A DNA stretch of 64,000 nucleotides from an uncultured Clostridia bacterium (lineage in GTDB: Bacteria > Bacillota > Clostridia > Christensenellales > CAG-138), in assembly GCA_944366945.1 (NCBI GenBank), contig CALVWJ010000010.1, forward strand, positions 1 through 64,000, given 5' to 3'. The notes below the pieces were generated by a model, which was given only the letters and a program-made list of their open reading frames with translations, was not told the origin of the DNA and did no database searches. The first letter of the stretch is position 1, and each line of letters opens with the position of its first letter. Shown here piece after piece: positions 24,830-34,367 of this stretch. The position numbers and the translations under genes were made by a program.

Positions 24830-27181
24830 ATGCAGGAACGTGTTTTAAAAACGCTTGAATATGATAAAATCCGGGATGCGCTCAAACTGCGGGCTTCCTG
24901 CTGCATTGGGCGCGAACTTGCAGATGCCATTGTGCCATCAAGCAATTTCGATGAAGTAAAACGCCAATTGACCCTTACGGGCGAAGCAGAAACACTTGTA
25001 TACCGCACGGGGCAATCGCCCGTGGATGATTTCCCGGATATGCGCCAATGTTTAAAGCGTATCCATGCCGCGCTCTATCTTTCTACTGGGGAACTTCTTG
25101 GCATTGCAAAATGCCTGCGCGCCGTGCGCGTTGCGCAGGAGCTTTTGACCAAAGAAAATGAGGACGGCCTCCTTTTTAACATGGCGCGCTTCCTCACCAC
25201 GCACCGCAGCGTGGAAGAAGAGATTCTCCGCTGCATCATCAGCGAAGAGGAGATTTTTGACGGTGCATCGCCCACACTTTCCCGTATCCGCCGTGCTATG
25301 CGCGTGGCCAATGAGCGCGTGCGGGAGCGCCTCAATGCAATGATACGGTCTACCACCTACCAGAAGTATTTGCAGGAGCCCATCATTACCATCCGAAACG
25401 GACGCTTTGTAATCCCTGTTAAGCAAGAATATCGCCAACAGGTGCCAGGCCTTGTCCACGACCAGAGCGGAAGCGGCGCGACGCTTTTTATTGAGCCGTC
25501 TGCTGTTGTGGAGCTTGGAAACGAATACAAGAAATTGCTTGCTGAAGAAGCAGAGGAGATCGAGCGCATCCTTACGGAGCTTACGGCCCTGGTAGCCCCC
25601 TATGCGGATGGAATTTATGAGAGCCTTGCGCTCCTGGGCGAAATTGACCTTGTGTTTGCAAAAGCACGCCTTTCGCGCGAAATGGGATGCGTTTGCCCAA
25701 AGCTCAATCAAACGGGCTATATCCGTATTGTGCGTGGGCGCCACCCGCTGATTCCGAAGGAAAGGGTGGTGCCGGTTGATATCTGGATTGGCAAGGAATA
25801 CCGCTCCCTCATTATTACTGGCCCCAACACAGGCGGAAAAACAGTAACGCTCAAGCTTGTTGGGCTCTTTACGCTCATGGCGCAAAGCGGCATGTTTATC
25901 CCGGCAGCGGAGGGGAGTGAATGCGCCGTGTTTGATGCGGTCTATGCGGATATTGGTGATGAGCAATCCATCGAGCAATCGCTTTCCACATTTTCATCCC
26001 ATATGAAAAACATCGTAGAGATTCTCAAGGAAGCGGATGACCGCTCTTTGGTGCTGTTGGATGAGCTTGGTGCTGGAACCGATCCGAATGAAGGTGCTGC
26101 GCTTGCGATGAGCATTTTGACGGATCTCCACGCGCGTGGGACGGTATGCGTATCCACAACGCATTATAGCGAAATCAAGGCGTTTGCTTTAACGCGCGAT
26201 GGCATGGAGAACGCCTCTATGGAATTTGATGTGGATAAGCTCTGCCCCACATATCGCCTGTTTATTGGGATCCCGGGAAAATCAAATGCATTTGAAATTT
26301 CAGAGCGGCTTGGGATTCCAGAGCGGATTATAGAAAGCGCGCGGGGCTTTTTGAAAGGCGAAGACGTTAAATTTGAAGATATTATTTCGAGCGCACAGTC
26401 CCAACACCGCATTGCGGAGGAGGAGCGCGCGCTTGCGCAGGAAGCGCGTGTAGAGCTTGAACGGTTGCGTGCAGAAGCGGAAAATGAACGGAAAAAGCTT
26501 GCGGATGAGCGTGCGAAGCAGCAAGCTAAGGCGCGCGAGGAGGCGCGCAGGATCGTTCTCGATGCAAAACGGGAAATGGAAAAGCTGATCGTACAGATTC
26601 GCGCGCTCAAGGGAATCGACCGCAGCGCTGCAGATCGCGTAATCCAGCAGGCGCGCGACAAGGTACGCGCAGAAGAAAATGCCCTTGCAGAGCCGTTTGC
26701 ATTGAAACAGGATGACGCTGGCGCGCCGCCTAAGACTGTAAAGCCTGGCGACAGCGTTAAGATCGTATCGCTTGATCAGAAGGCAACGGTGCTGTCTCCG
26801 GCGGACGCGAAGGGGGATGTTCAAGTGCAGGCTGGCATTATGAAGCTTTCTGTTAAGCTTTCCGATTTGCGTTTGGTGCAAGAAGAGCAGCCCAAACAGG
26901 GGAAAGCGCAGTTCGCAGCTGCGATGGAACGCCGCGTCGGGCTGGAGCTTGATATTCGTGGAATGCTGGTGAATGAAGCGCTTTCCGTGGTGGATCGCTA
27001 TCTGGATGACGCGTATTTGAGTGGGCTTTCCGAAGTGAATATCATCCATGGAAAGGGAACGGGCGCGCTGCGCACGGGCGTACAGGATTTCCTCAAACGC
27101 CATCCGCGCGTGAAAGGATTCCGCATTGGCAATTATGGGGAAGGCGATGCGGGCGTTACGGTGGTTACGCTCAAAAAATGA
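24830..27181 (+). CDS. mutS2: MutS2 / RqcU family protein
   Basis: A 783-residue homodimeric ATPase. The ABC-type ATPase core has GPNTGGKTVTLK and the Walker B region LLDELGAGTDPNEGAAL; a long Glu/Arg-rich coiled coil (about 510-620) follows, and the C-terminal Smr nuclease-like domain contains LDIRGMLVNEAL and IIHGKGTGALR. MutS2 acts on collided ribosomes or in recombination control rather than mismatch repair. rqcH of the same quality-control pathway lies at 45411. Confidence 0.95.
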   Translation: MQERVLKTLEYDKIRDALKLRASCCIGRELADAIVPSSNFDEVKRQLTLTGEAETLVYRTGQSPVDDFPDMRQCLKRIHAALYLSTGELLGIAKCLRAVRVAQELLTKENEDGLLFNMARFLTTHRSVEEEILRCIISEEEIFDGASPTLSRIRRAMRVANERVRERLNAMIRSTTYQKYLQEPIITIRNGRFVIPVKQEYRQQVPGLVHDQSGSGATLFIEPSAVVELGNEYKKLLAEEAEEIERILTELTALVAPYADGIYESLALLGEIDLVFAKARLSREMGCVCPKLNQTGYIRIVRGRHPLIPKERVVPVDIWIGKEYRSLIITGPNTGGKTVTLKLVGLFTLMAQSGMFIPAAEGSECAVFDAVYADIGDEQSIEQSLSTFSSHMKNIVEILKEADDRSLVLLDELGAGTDPNEGAALAMSILTDLHARGTVCVSTTHYSEIKAFALTRDGMENASMEFDVDKLCPTYRLFIGIPGKSNAFEISERLGIPERIIESARGFLKGEDVKFEDIISSAQSQHRIAEEERALAQEARVELERLRAEAENERKKLADERAKQQAKAREEARRIVLDAKREMEKLIVQIRALKGIDRSAADRVIQQARDKVRAEENALAEPFALKQDDAGAPPKTVKPGDSVKIVSLDQKATVLSPADAKGDVQVQAGIMKLSVKLSDLRLVQEEQPKQGKAQFAAAMERRVGLELDIRGMLVNEALSVVDRYLDDAYLSGLSEVNIIHGKGTGALRTGVQDFLKRHPRVKGFRIGNYGEGDAGVTVVTLKK

Positions 27182-27252
27182 GCAAATACGGCTTTTTTCG
27201 CAGAAATTCATACGGGGTTCATATTTTGATGATAAAATAGAAAGGGAAGAAT

Positions 27253-27693
27253 ATGATTGCGGTATCTGCGTGCCTTGCAGGCATCCCCTGCCGATACGAT
27301 GGGGGCTCCAACTATTGCGAAGCCGCAGGATTGCGCGTCGCTTTAGGAGAAGCGTTGTGCATCTGTCCAGAATGCTTAGGCGGGCTTTCCATACCGCGTG
27401 AACCGGCGGAAATTGTCGGTGGCAGCGCAGAGGATGTGCTCGTGGGGCATGCGCGTGTGCTGACCAAATCCGGCGTAGATGTAACGGAGGCTTTTGTGCG
27501 GGGCGCATATGCTGCATTGGAATTCTGCAAGACACATGGCATAAAAGAGGCCATTTTGAAAGCGAAGAGCCCTTCCTGCGGTTGCGGTATGATCTATGAT
27601 GGAACGTTTTCCGGCCATTTAATCGCAGGGAATGGCGTAGCCACTACGCTGCTTCGCCAAAATGGCATTGCCGTGCGCGCGGAGTGTGGATGA
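27253..27693 (+). CDS. DUF523 family protein
   Basis: A 146-residue Cys-rich protein. The signature SACLAGIPCRYDGGSN at the N-terminus, CPECLGGLSIPREPAEI in the middle and AKSPSCGCGMIYDGTFSG near the end are characteristic of DUF523. Cysteine pairs suggest metal or Fe-S binding; the function is not established. GGGAAG precedes ATG 27253. It lies between mutS2 and a two-component system. Confidence 0.88.
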   Translation: MIAVSACLAGIPCRYDGGSNYCEAAGLRVALGEALCICPECLGGLSIPREPAEIVGGSAEDVLVGHARVLTKSGVDVTEAFVRGAYAALEFCKTHGIKEAILKAKSPSCGCGMIYDGTFSGHLIAGNGVATTLLRQNGIAVRAECG

Positions 27694-27725
27694 GAAAATA
27701 AGAATTATCATTGGGAGGCTGGACT

Positions 27726-28412
27726 GTGGAAAATAATACCATCCTTGTGATCGACGATGATAAAAATATCCTTGCAATCATCGAGATGTATTTGAAAAAA
27801 GAAGAATACAACGTTAAAACCTGCGAACGGGGCGACTTGGCATTACAGCTTTTCCGCGAGACGCAACCTGCGCTTGTGGTGCTGGATGTGATGCTGCCTG
27901 GCATGGATGGCTGGGAAGTCCTTGGGCAGCTCCGCGCCGAGAGCAGCGTGCCCGTTATTATGCTTACTGCAAAAGGAGACACGCTGGATCGCATCCAGGG
28001 GCTTGACCTTGGAGCGGATGACTACATTGTGAAGCCGTTCGATGCAAAGGAATTGCTTGCCCGCATTAAAGCGGTGTTGCGCCGGGCAGGCCAGCCGGAA
28101 GGGGAAAGCGAGCGCCAGGTTTCCTTTGAAGGGCTGGTTATTTCACTGGACAATTATTCCGTTATGCTGGATGGCAGGCAGGTGGAGATGCCGCCCAAGG
28201 AAATTGAGTTGCTTTATTTCCTGGCTTCGCGCGAAGGAAAGGTTTTTACAAGGGAGCAGCTTCTTGAACAAGTATGGGGGTTTGACTTTTTCGGTGATTC
28301 CCGCACGGTGGACGTCCATGTAAAACGCATTCGTGAAAAGCTTGGCGAGCGCGAAGCGTGGCAGATTAAAACCGTCTGGGGCGTTGGATATAAGTTCGAA
28401 GCCATGAAGTAA
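27726..28412 (+). CDS. Two-component response regulator, OmpR/PhoB family
   Basis: A 228-residue regulator. The receiver domain (1-118) has the acidic pair IDDD, phosphoacceptor D54 (VVLDVMLPGMDGWE) and the conserved Lys in DDYIVKPF; the winged-helix DNA-binding domain (about 130-228) ends with TVWGVGYKFEAMK. GTG 27726 is chosen as start because GGGAGG (27713-27718) lies 7 nt upstream. The gene is followed by its kinase and by htrA. Confidence 0.93.
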   Translation: MENNTILVIDDDKNILAIIEMYLKKEEYNVKTCERGDLALQLFRETQPALVVLDVMLPGMDGWEVLGQLRAESSVPVIMLTAKGDTLDRIQGLDLGADDYIVKPFDAKELLARIKAVLRRAGQPEGESERQVSFEGLVISLDNYSVMLDGRQVEMPPKEIELLYFLASREGKVFTREQLLEQVWGFDFFGDSRTVDVHVKRIREKLGEREAWQIKTVWGVGYKFEAMK

Positions 28413-28421
28413 GGGAAAAAC

Positions 28422-29891
28422 ATGTTCAATACGCTCTTCTCGCGCATGCTTGCAACCTACCTTTCGGTGATGCTTGCGATTCTATTGTTGCTTGGCATCA
28501 CTGTTGCAGGCATGTTCCAGAATCAATATATCGCGGAGCAGGAGAGCGAGCTTCGGCGGGAAGCGGAAGAGGTTACGTATACAATTGTCACCAAGTATTT
28601 GGATGATGATAAGCGCCCCGTTGCAACGGAGGAACTCGTTACGACTGCCCGGAAATATGATGCACTTCTGCAGCTCGTTTTTGTGGACCAAGCATTTGGC
28701 AACGTATGCATGTACGATAAAGCATCCACAAAATGGCTGCCTGTTGCGGAAAAGTATTTAAGCAGCGAAGCGGAGGAGATCATCCATAACGCCAGCACGC
28801 ATATCGAAGACAATGTTTTTTCAGGGTGGATCGAGATTCCAACCATGTCTATCGCCTGCCCGATCACAACAGAAGCGGGAGATGTGGTTGGGGCGATGTT
28901 TTTCCATACGGATATGAGCCGCACCAATGATTCAATTCGTCAAGTATACCTCGATGTGCTGCTGTCTGCTTGTGTTTCCGTTATTTTTTCTTTCTTGGCG
29001 GTATCTTATATCACCGGGCGTATGACGAAACCTATTACCGATATGAACAACATCGTGCGGCGCTTTTCCAAAGGCGAGTTTGATGCGCGCGTGAAGATCG
29101 TGAGCCGGGATGAAGTTGGCCAGCTCGGCCAGAGCTTTAACGTTATGGCAGATGAACTTGACACGCTCGAACATTCGCGCAGGAGCTTTGTGGCAAATGT
29201 TTCACATGAGCTGCGCTCACCGCTTACTTCCATGCGCGGCTTCCTTGAAGCGATGCAGGATGGAACGGTGCCGCAGGAGGAATACGGGAAATATCTGGGC
29301 ATTGTATTGGACGAAACGAAACGCATGACAGCCATGGTGAACGATTTGCTCGACCTCGCGCGCATCGAGTCGGGGCAAACGGTGCTTAAGCTCGAAGCGT
29401 TTGATATCAACGAACTGATTATCCGCACGCTGCTTACGTTTGAAGCGCGCATCAACGCTGCCAATATCGAGGTACAGATGGATTTTGAGGCGGAACATAC
29501 CGTTGTTGAAGCGGATCCGGATCAGATTGCACAAGTTGTGCGCAATTTGGTCGATAATGCAATCAAGTTTTCGCCGAAAGGCGGAACGCTTACTTTAAAA
29601 ACAGAAGTTGGAAAAAAAGATGTGCGCATTTATGTGCAGGATGAAGGCGTTGGCATTGCGCCGGAGGATCTGCCCTATGTGTTTGACCGTTTTTATAAAG
29701 CTGAAAAAGCACATACGCCTTCCGGTTCATCCACAGGCATCGGGCTTTCCATTGTAAAACGGATTGTGGAGCAGCATGGGCAAACGATTACGGTAGAATC
29801 TCCGCCCGGGAAGGGAACCTGCTTTACATTTACGCTTAAATTATGCGAGCAGCAGGGCAAAACGCGCCCGCATGCAGCGCAACGGAGGTAA
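28422..29891 (+). CDS. Sensor histidine kinase (HAMP, HisKA, HATPase)
   Basis: A 489-residue membrane kinase. Helix 1 at about 9-30, an extracytoplasmic sensor of about 140 residues, helix 2 at about 180-200, HAMP domain (TKPITDMNNIVRRFSKGEFDARV), HisKA with phosphoacceptor H262 (NVSHELRSPL), and HATPase with N-box NLVDNAIKFSPKGG and G-boxes DEGVGIAPEDL and GIGLSIVKRI. It lies 9 nt after the regulator gene and 3 nt before htrA. The order regulator-kinase-htrA suggests an envelope or secretion-stress circuit like CssRS-HtrA; that is inference. Confidence 0.93.
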   Translation: MFNTLFSRMLATYLSVMLAILLLLGITVAGMFQNQYIAEQESELRREAEEVTYTIVTKYLDDDKRPVATEELVTTARKYDALLQLVFVDQAFGNVCMYDKASTKWLPVAEKYLSSEAEEIIHNASTHIEDNVFSGWIEIPTMSIACPITTEAGDVVGAMFFHTDMSRTNDSIRQVYLDVLLSACVSVIFSFLAVSYITGRMTKPITDMNNIVRRFSKGEFDARVKIVSRDEVGQLGQSFNVMADELDTLEHSRRSFVANVSHELRSPLTSMRGFLEAMQDGTVPQEEYGKYLGIVLDETKRMTAMVNDLLDLARIESGQTVLKLEAFDINELIIRTLLTFEARINAANIEVQMDFEAEHTVVEADPDQIAQVVRNLVDNAIKFSPKGGTLTLKTEVGKKDVRIYVQDEGVGIAPEDLPYVFDRFYKAEKAHTPSGSSTGIGLSIVKRIVEQHGQTITVESPPGKGTCFTFTLKLCEQQGKTRPHAAQRR

Positions 29892-29894
29892 GAT

Positions 29895-31232
29895 ATGGAG
29901 TATCCGAATTACTATTATGAGCAGAACGAGCAGCACGAACCGCCGCAGGGCGAGCCGCCGCGGCGAGGCATTGGAGGATATATCGTAACGGCAGTCGTTT
30001 TTACGATCATCGGCGCGCTGCTGGCAACGATTCTGATGCCCTCGCTGTATCAGATTTCCGAAGAAATCCCGCAGGCTACGCCAACGATCGCGCCCGTTCC
30101 TTCCGGCCCGCTCTCTCCGGATGCTACGCCATCCCCAAACTTGGATCCATTGGAAACAGAACGCCCAGCTTATACGCCAAACCCAACAACGCGCCCCATG
30201 CCGGAGCTCGATGGGGAAAGCCCCATCATTGGGAATAGCGTCAATCCTGTTCCGGATATCGTTGAACAAACCAGCTCTGGTGTGCTGGGTGTAATTAACT
30301 ATGCAAATGCAGGACTATTTGGAAATTCTTATGTGGAACAGGCATCGGGCTCGGCATTCTTGATCTCAACCGATGGGTATATCGTGACGAATGCGCATGT
30401 TGTGGAAGATGCAGACGCGATCGCGGTTACCTTTGTCGATGGCGATGAGGTGGATGCGGAACTGATCGGAATGGACAAATCCATGGATATTGCGGTGCTT
30501 AAAGTTGATGGAGAAAACCTGCACGCGCTCAAACTCGGCGATTCGGATTCGGTGCGTGTAGGGGAATTCACCATTGCTATCGGCGACCCAACGGGGCGCG
30601 AGCTCGCAGGCACAACAACATTTGGCATCATCAGCGCGACAGCGCGGGAAGTGAATATCGATGGAAAGACGAACGTTTACCTTCAAACGGATGCTGCAAT
30701 AAATCCTGGGAACAGCGGGGGTCCACTTCTGAATATGGCGGGCGAGGTAATTGGCATTACTTCGGCGAAAACCGTTACGGCAAGCTACGATGAGTATGGC
30801 AATGCAATCAGCGCGGAAGGGCTTGGGTTTGCAATTCCGATCAACGATGCAATGCGAATTGTCACACAACTTATCACAAGCGGCTATGTTTTACGCCCGG
30901 GCATTGGTGTAACCATCAGCACTTGGGATGCCCTTGCGGCACAGCAATATGGCACAGTAGAAGGTATGCTCGTGGTATCCGTTACTAAGGATGGCCCCGC
31001 AGATGAAGCGGGCCTGCGGCCTAACGACATTATCGTAGCGGTAGATGGCGCGTCAGTGCCAACTCAAGACGAATTCGTGGCGCTTGTACAATCCAAATCA
31101 GTGGGTGATGCGCTTGCGCTGGAAGTTTGGCGTGGGGGTAAAACGTTTGAGACGACGCTTGTAATCGGTGACCTAAATACCATGGGATCAGAGCTTGTAG
31201 GTGGCGAAGCGGATTACAACTTCTTTGGGTAA
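29895..31232 (+). CDS. htrA: HtrA/DegP-like serine protease with PDZ domain
   Basis: A 445-residue membrane-anchored protease. A short cytosolic Glu/Pro-rich N-terminus, one helix (about 29-50), a Pro/Thr-rich linker (about 58-105), a trypsin-like domain with the triad H168 (TNAHVV), D198 (MDIAVL) and S274 (NPGNSGGPL), and one C-terminal PDZ domain (about 340-430, DGPADEAGLRPNDIIVAVDG). It degrades or refolds damaged exported proteins. It is co-transcribed with the upstream two-component genes. Confidence 0.96.
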   Translation: MEYPNYYYEQNEQHEPPQGEPPRRGIGGYIVTAVVFTIIGALLATILMPSLYQISEEIPQATPTIAPVPSGPLSPDATPSPNLDPLETERPAYTPNPTTRPMPELDGESPIIGNSVNPVPDIVEQTSSGVLGVINYANAGLFGNSYVEQASGSAFLISTDGYIVTNAHVVEDADAIAVTFVDGDEVDAELIGMDKSMDIAVLKVDGENLHALKLGDSDSVRVGEFTIAIGDPTGRELAGTTTFGIISATAREVNIDGKTNVYLQTDAAINPGNSGGPLLNMAGEVIGITSAKTVTASYDEYGNAISAEGLGFAIPINDAMRIVTQLITSGYVLRPGIGVTISTWDALAAQQYGTVEGMLVVSVTKDGPADEAGLRPNDIIVAVDGASVPTQDEFVALVQSKSVGDALALEVWRGGKTFETTLVIGDLNTMGSELVGGEADYNFFG

Positions 31233-31277
31233 GCGTCTGCCTGCGAGTTTGTGATTGCGCTTGTCTGCATTTAGAGA

Positions 31278-31308
31278 AAAGGGCGCATAAACTCCGCCTT
31301 TGGGTTTT
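31278..31308 (+). terminator. Weak terminator candidate after htrA
   Basis: AAAGGGCG (31278-31285) pairs with CGCCTTT (31295-31301) with one bulged G, followed by GGGTTTT. Weak by eye. Confidence 0.35.
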
Positions 31309-31370
31309 ATGATGCAGATGCAATGCGATAAGCGCTTGTGCAAACAATGCCTTACAATGCGGAATTAATT

Positions 31371-31400
31371 GCCGGCCGCTGTTTCAATACAGCGGCCGGC
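31371..31400. repeat. 12-bp inverted repeat upstream of the bofC-like gene
   Basis: GCCGGCCGCTGT (31371-31382) and ACAGCGGCCGGC (31389-31400) form a perfect, very GC-rich stem with the 6-nt loop TTCAAT, followed by GGTGTTATT. It lies 63 bp before the inferred start and could be a terminator or a 5' UTR structure. Confidence 0.6.
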
Positions 31401-31463
31401 GGTGTTATTATGCATAAATTCCAGCCTTTTCGGGAACCTTTTATCCCAAAGGAGGCGATTCAA

Positions 31464-32087
31464 TTGGCTTCAAATACATTTACAAATGGGTTTCGCCCAC
31501 GCCGCACAGTGGTTGCCCTTAGCGCAGTGGCCGTGTTCTTGATGGGAGTGCTTTTCGGCGGCCTTGCATCGCTGGCTCTTTTACCACAGCAGCAAGTGGG
31601 CATGCTGCAAGCAGGAGATCCTTCGGCATCCCCTCCATCGGAGAATAACGAAGACAAGGATACAGAGGTAGTTGGTGTAGACCGGGCTATTTGTGTTTTG
31701 GAAACGACGCAGGTAGAATGGATTACCGCATTTGCCGCTTGCGGGCACGAATGCGTGACCAGCGATAATGAGAGCGCCGTTGGCATGACGCTTGACGAGC
31801 TTAAGAACACCTACGCGGATTATGAAGTAAGGTTGTTCACAACGGAAAAAGTAAAGCTGAAACGCGAGCTTCAAGGTTATTGCCCAGAGCATTATGTGCT
31901 TATGCTGGAGCGCAGCAAGGTATGTGTAAAGCGCACAGATCCGGAAACGCTTTTGCCGTATACGGTGATGGAACTTTCCGTTTCAGCTGATATGCTTGAT
32001 GAAGCGACGTGCGCTGAATTGGAAGCAGGTATCCCGTTTGATTCTCTGGAGCAGATTAACGCATATTTTGAAAGCCTCGAGAGCTGA
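31464..32087 (+). CDS. BofC C-terminal-domain protein (sporulation-type, membrane-anchored)
   Basis: A 207-residue protein with one N-terminal helix (about 13-38) and an extracytoplasmic part. The segment GMTLDELKNTYADYEVRLF followed by LKRELQGYCPEHYVLMLE and a final strand/helix pair matches the BofC C-terminal domain. BofC in Bacillus is a forespore-secreted inhibitor acting on SpoIVB in the sigma-K checkpoint. Synteny supports the call, as bofC precedes ruvAB in Bacillus. The start is TTG 31464, 8 nt after AAAGGAGG (31448-31455); in-frame ATGs at 31410 and 31338 lack such a site. Confidence 0.8.
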   Translation: MASNTFTNGFRPRRTVVALSAVAVFLMGVLFGGLASLALLPQQQVGMLQAGDPSASPPSENNEDKDTEVVGVDRAICVLETTQVEWITAFAACGHECVTSDNESAVGMTLDELKNTYADYEVRLFTTEKVKLKRELQGYCPEHYVLMLERSKVCVKRTDPETLLPYTVMELSVSADMLDEATCAELEAGIPFDSLEQINAYFESLES

Positions 32088-32101
32088 GACCTATCTTTTC
32101 T

Positions 32102-32130
32102 TTGCCTAATCGGCAAAGCCATGGTAAAAT
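32102..32130 (+). promoter_or_regulatory. Possible sigma-A promoter of ruvCAB
   Basis: TTGCCT (32102-32107), a 17-bp spacer and TAAAAT (32125-32130). The -35 is part of a small hairpin CTTTGCC/GGCAAAG, and a stem CTGGCCGG (32140-32147) / CCGGCCAG (32161-32168) lies in the leader before ruvC. Confidence 0.45.
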
Positions 32131-32199
32131 AACATTGAACTGGCCGGAGCCTTGCGCCAACCGGCCAGCAAACACATATGGAAATAGGCGGAAGTTGCG

Positions 32200-32697
32200 G
32201 TGGTAATACTCGGCGTCGATCCAGGATATGCAATCTTGGGCTATGGCATCGTTGCGGCAGAGGGAAGACAGGTTCGCCCCATTGATTACGGGGTGATTGA
32301 AACCAAAGCAGGCGAACCGTTCCCGGCGCGCTTGGAAAGGCTGTATCTGGGCATGCAGCAGCTGCTTAGGATCTATCGGCCGGAGCATATCGCATTTGAA
32401 GAGCTTTTCTTTTACCGCAACACAACAACGGCGCTTCCTGTAGGCGCAGGGCGCGGCGTTGCAATGCTAGCTGCGCAGCAATCGGGTGTGCCGCTTTATG
32501 AGTATACGCCGATGCAGATCAAACTTGCAGTAACCGGAAATGGGCATGCGGATAAAAAGCAAGTACAGCAAATGGTGCGTGTGCTGCTGAATCTTAAGGA
32601 GATTCCAAAGCCCGATGATGCTGCGGATGCGCTTGGCGCAGCGATCTGCCATGCGAATACTTCCAAGCTCGCTGCTGAAGAATTCCGCATCAAATAA
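32200..32697 (+). CDS. ruvC: Holliday junction resolvase RuvC
   Basis: A 165-residue endonuclease that resolves Holliday junctions. The catalytic acids appear as D7 (GVDPGY), E67/E68 (AFEELFFYRN) and the PDDAADALG cluster near residue 140. The start is GTG 32200, preceded by GGCGG; the frame begins with VILGVDPG as in the family. It is followed by ruvA and ruvB. Confidence 0.96.
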   Translation: MVILGVDPGYAILGYGIVAAEGRQVRPIDYGVIETKAGEPFPARLERLYLGMQQLLRIYRPEHIAFEELFFYRNTTTALPVGAGRGVAMLAAQQSGVPLYEYTPMQIKLAVTGNGHADKKQVQQMVRVLLNLKEIPKPDDAADALGAAICHANTSKLAAEEFRIK

Positions 32698-32720
32698 ACT
32701 GGATTGGAGAACAGGAAAAC

Positions 32721-33320
32721 ATGTACGCACACATCCGTGGAACGGTTTCAGAGATTTTTCCAGACCGTGTCGTATTGGAAGCCTGCGGGGTTGGGTATGA
32801 ACTGTATTGCTCGGCACAGACGAGAAAGAACCTGCATGTCGGGGATGAAAAAAAACTCTATGTGCACTTTCATATCTCCCTTTCTCAAGATGTAATGGCG
32901 CTCTATGGCTTCGAGACCGAAGAGGAGCGCGCTATGTTTCGCCGGCTTATCGGCGTAACACGAGTTGGGCCGAAGCTTGCGCTTTCCGTTCTTTCCGCAT
33001 TGCGCGTTTCGGATATCGCCGGGGCAATCCTAACGGAAAATGCAGCAGCTTTTGATAAAGTGCCTGGCATGGGCCGCAAAACGGCTGCGCGCGTGCTGCT
33101 TGAGCTTAAAGAGAAGATCGGCCAGGATGAAATCGCATCGGCGGGCATTCCGCAGGCGGCAACGGAAGGCCTTGACATGCGTGGCGAAGCGATTGCCGCT
33201 CTGGTATCGCTCGGATATGATGGAGTGACTGCGGGGCGTGCAGTAGCCGCTGTAGGCGAATGCACAAAGGTGGAAGAAATGATTACGCAAGCCCTGCGCA
33301 CGCTTGCGAAAAGAGGATAA
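32721..33320 (+). CDS. ruvA: Holliday junction branch migration protein RuvA
   Basis: A 199-residue junction-binding subunit. The N-terminal OB fold begins MYAHIRGTVSEIFPDRVVLEACGVGYEL; tandem helix-hairpin-helix motifs follow (LIGVTRVGPKLALSVLS and KVPGMGRKTAARVLLELK), then a linker and domain III that contacts RuvB. A GGAGAACAGGAA site lies upstream. It is 6 nt from ruvB. Confidence 0.96.
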   Translation: MYAHIRGTVSEIFPDRVVLEACGVGYELYCSAQTRKNLHVGDEKKLYVHFHISLSQDVMALYGFETEEERAMFRRLIGVTRVGPKLALSVLSALRVSDIAGAILTENAAAFDKVPGMGRKTAARVLLELKEKIGQDEIASAGIPQAATEGLDMRGEAIAALVSLGYDGVTAGRAVAAVGECTKVEEMITQALRTLAKRG

Positions 33321-33326
33321 CGCTGC

Positions 33327-34355
33327 ATGGAAGAACGGCTTATTTCCTCCTCTATGATGACGGAGGACGAACAAATTGAATATAGCTTAAGGCCTAAGTT
33401 CCTAAACGAATATATCGGCCAGCACAATGTGAAGGAGCATATGCGCATCTATATCGAAGCGGCAAAGCACCGAGGCGAGCCGCTGGATCATGCGTTGCTT
33501 TATGGTCCACCTGGCTTGGGAAAAACTACGCTTGCAGCGATCATTGCAAACGAAATGGGTGGGAATCTGCGCATCACGAGCGGACCTGCAATTTCACACG
33601 CAGGAGATCTGGCAGCAATTCTTACAAACCTTGCCGCTGGCGATGTGCTTTTTATCGATGAAATCCACCGCTTGAATGCAAGCGTGGAAGAAGTGCTCTA
33701 TCCTGCCATGGAGGATTTTGCGCTGGATATTATCATCGGCAAAGGGCCATCCGCACATTCAATCCGGCTGGATCTACCACATTTTACGCTCGTAGGCGCA
33801 ACAACGCGAATGGGTTTGCTCACATCTCCGTTGCGCGACCGGTTCGGCATCAAGGAGCAACTTGAGATGTATCCGCCGGAGGATCTTATGCACATCATTA
33901 CCCGCAGCGCCCAGATCCTAAATGTGGACATCGATTCGGACGGGGCCTTTGAGATTGCTTCTCGCTCGCGTGGAACGCCGCGCATCGTTAATCGGCTGCT
34001 TAAACGGGTGCGCGATTATGCGCAGGTACGCGGTAGCGGGAAAATTGACCTGGCAACGGCGCAGGCCGCACTGGAGATGCTTGCCATTGACGAGCTTGGA
34101 CTGGATGCAGTAGACCGCCGCATGCTCAGCGCCATGATCGAAAAATTCGCCGGCCGTGCAGTTGGGCTTGATACGATTGCTGCCGCAACCGGGGAAGATG
34201 CTACTACGATCGAAGATGTTTATGAACCATACCTGTTGCAGCTGGGCTTGATCGCGCGCACGCCGCGCGGACGGATTGTGATGCCACAGGGATACATCCA
34301 TATGGGGTATGCACCACCCGCAGTGGAACCTCAGCAGGAAAAGATGAAATTTTAA
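33327..34355 (+). CDS. ruvB: Holliday junction branch migration helicase RuvB
   Basis: A 342-residue AAA+ motor. Walker [11 protein letters not shown] (near 55-64), Walker B FIDEIHR, sensor 1 [18 protein letters not shown] and the C-terminal winged helix ([18 protein letters not shown]) are present. It drives branch migration with RuvA. The Shine-Dalgarno site of the next gene overlaps its stop codon. Confidence 0.97.
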   Translation: MEERLISSSMMTEDEQIEYSLRPKFLNEYIGQHNVKEHMRIYIEAAKHRGEPLDHALLYGPPGLGKTTLAAIIANEMGGNLRITSGPAISHAGDLAAILTNLAAGDVLFIDEIHRLNASVEEVLYPAMEDFALDIIIGKGPSAHSIRLDLPHFTLVGATTRMGLLTSPLRDRFGIKEQLEMYPPEDLMHIITRSAQILNVDIDSDGAFEIASRSRGTPRIVNRLLKRVRDYAQVRGSGKIDLATAQAALEMLAIDELGLDAVDRRMLSAMIEKFAGRAVGLDTIAAATGEDATTIEDVYEPYLLQLGLIARTPRGRIVMPQGYIHMGYAPPAVEPQQEKMKF

Positions 34356-34367
34356 GGAGGCCGCATC

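Noticed and set aside
26300..27535. 411-codon minus-strand frame opposite mutS2 and DUF523
   Set aside because: Arg/His-rich, no family motifs, opposite two well-supported genes.
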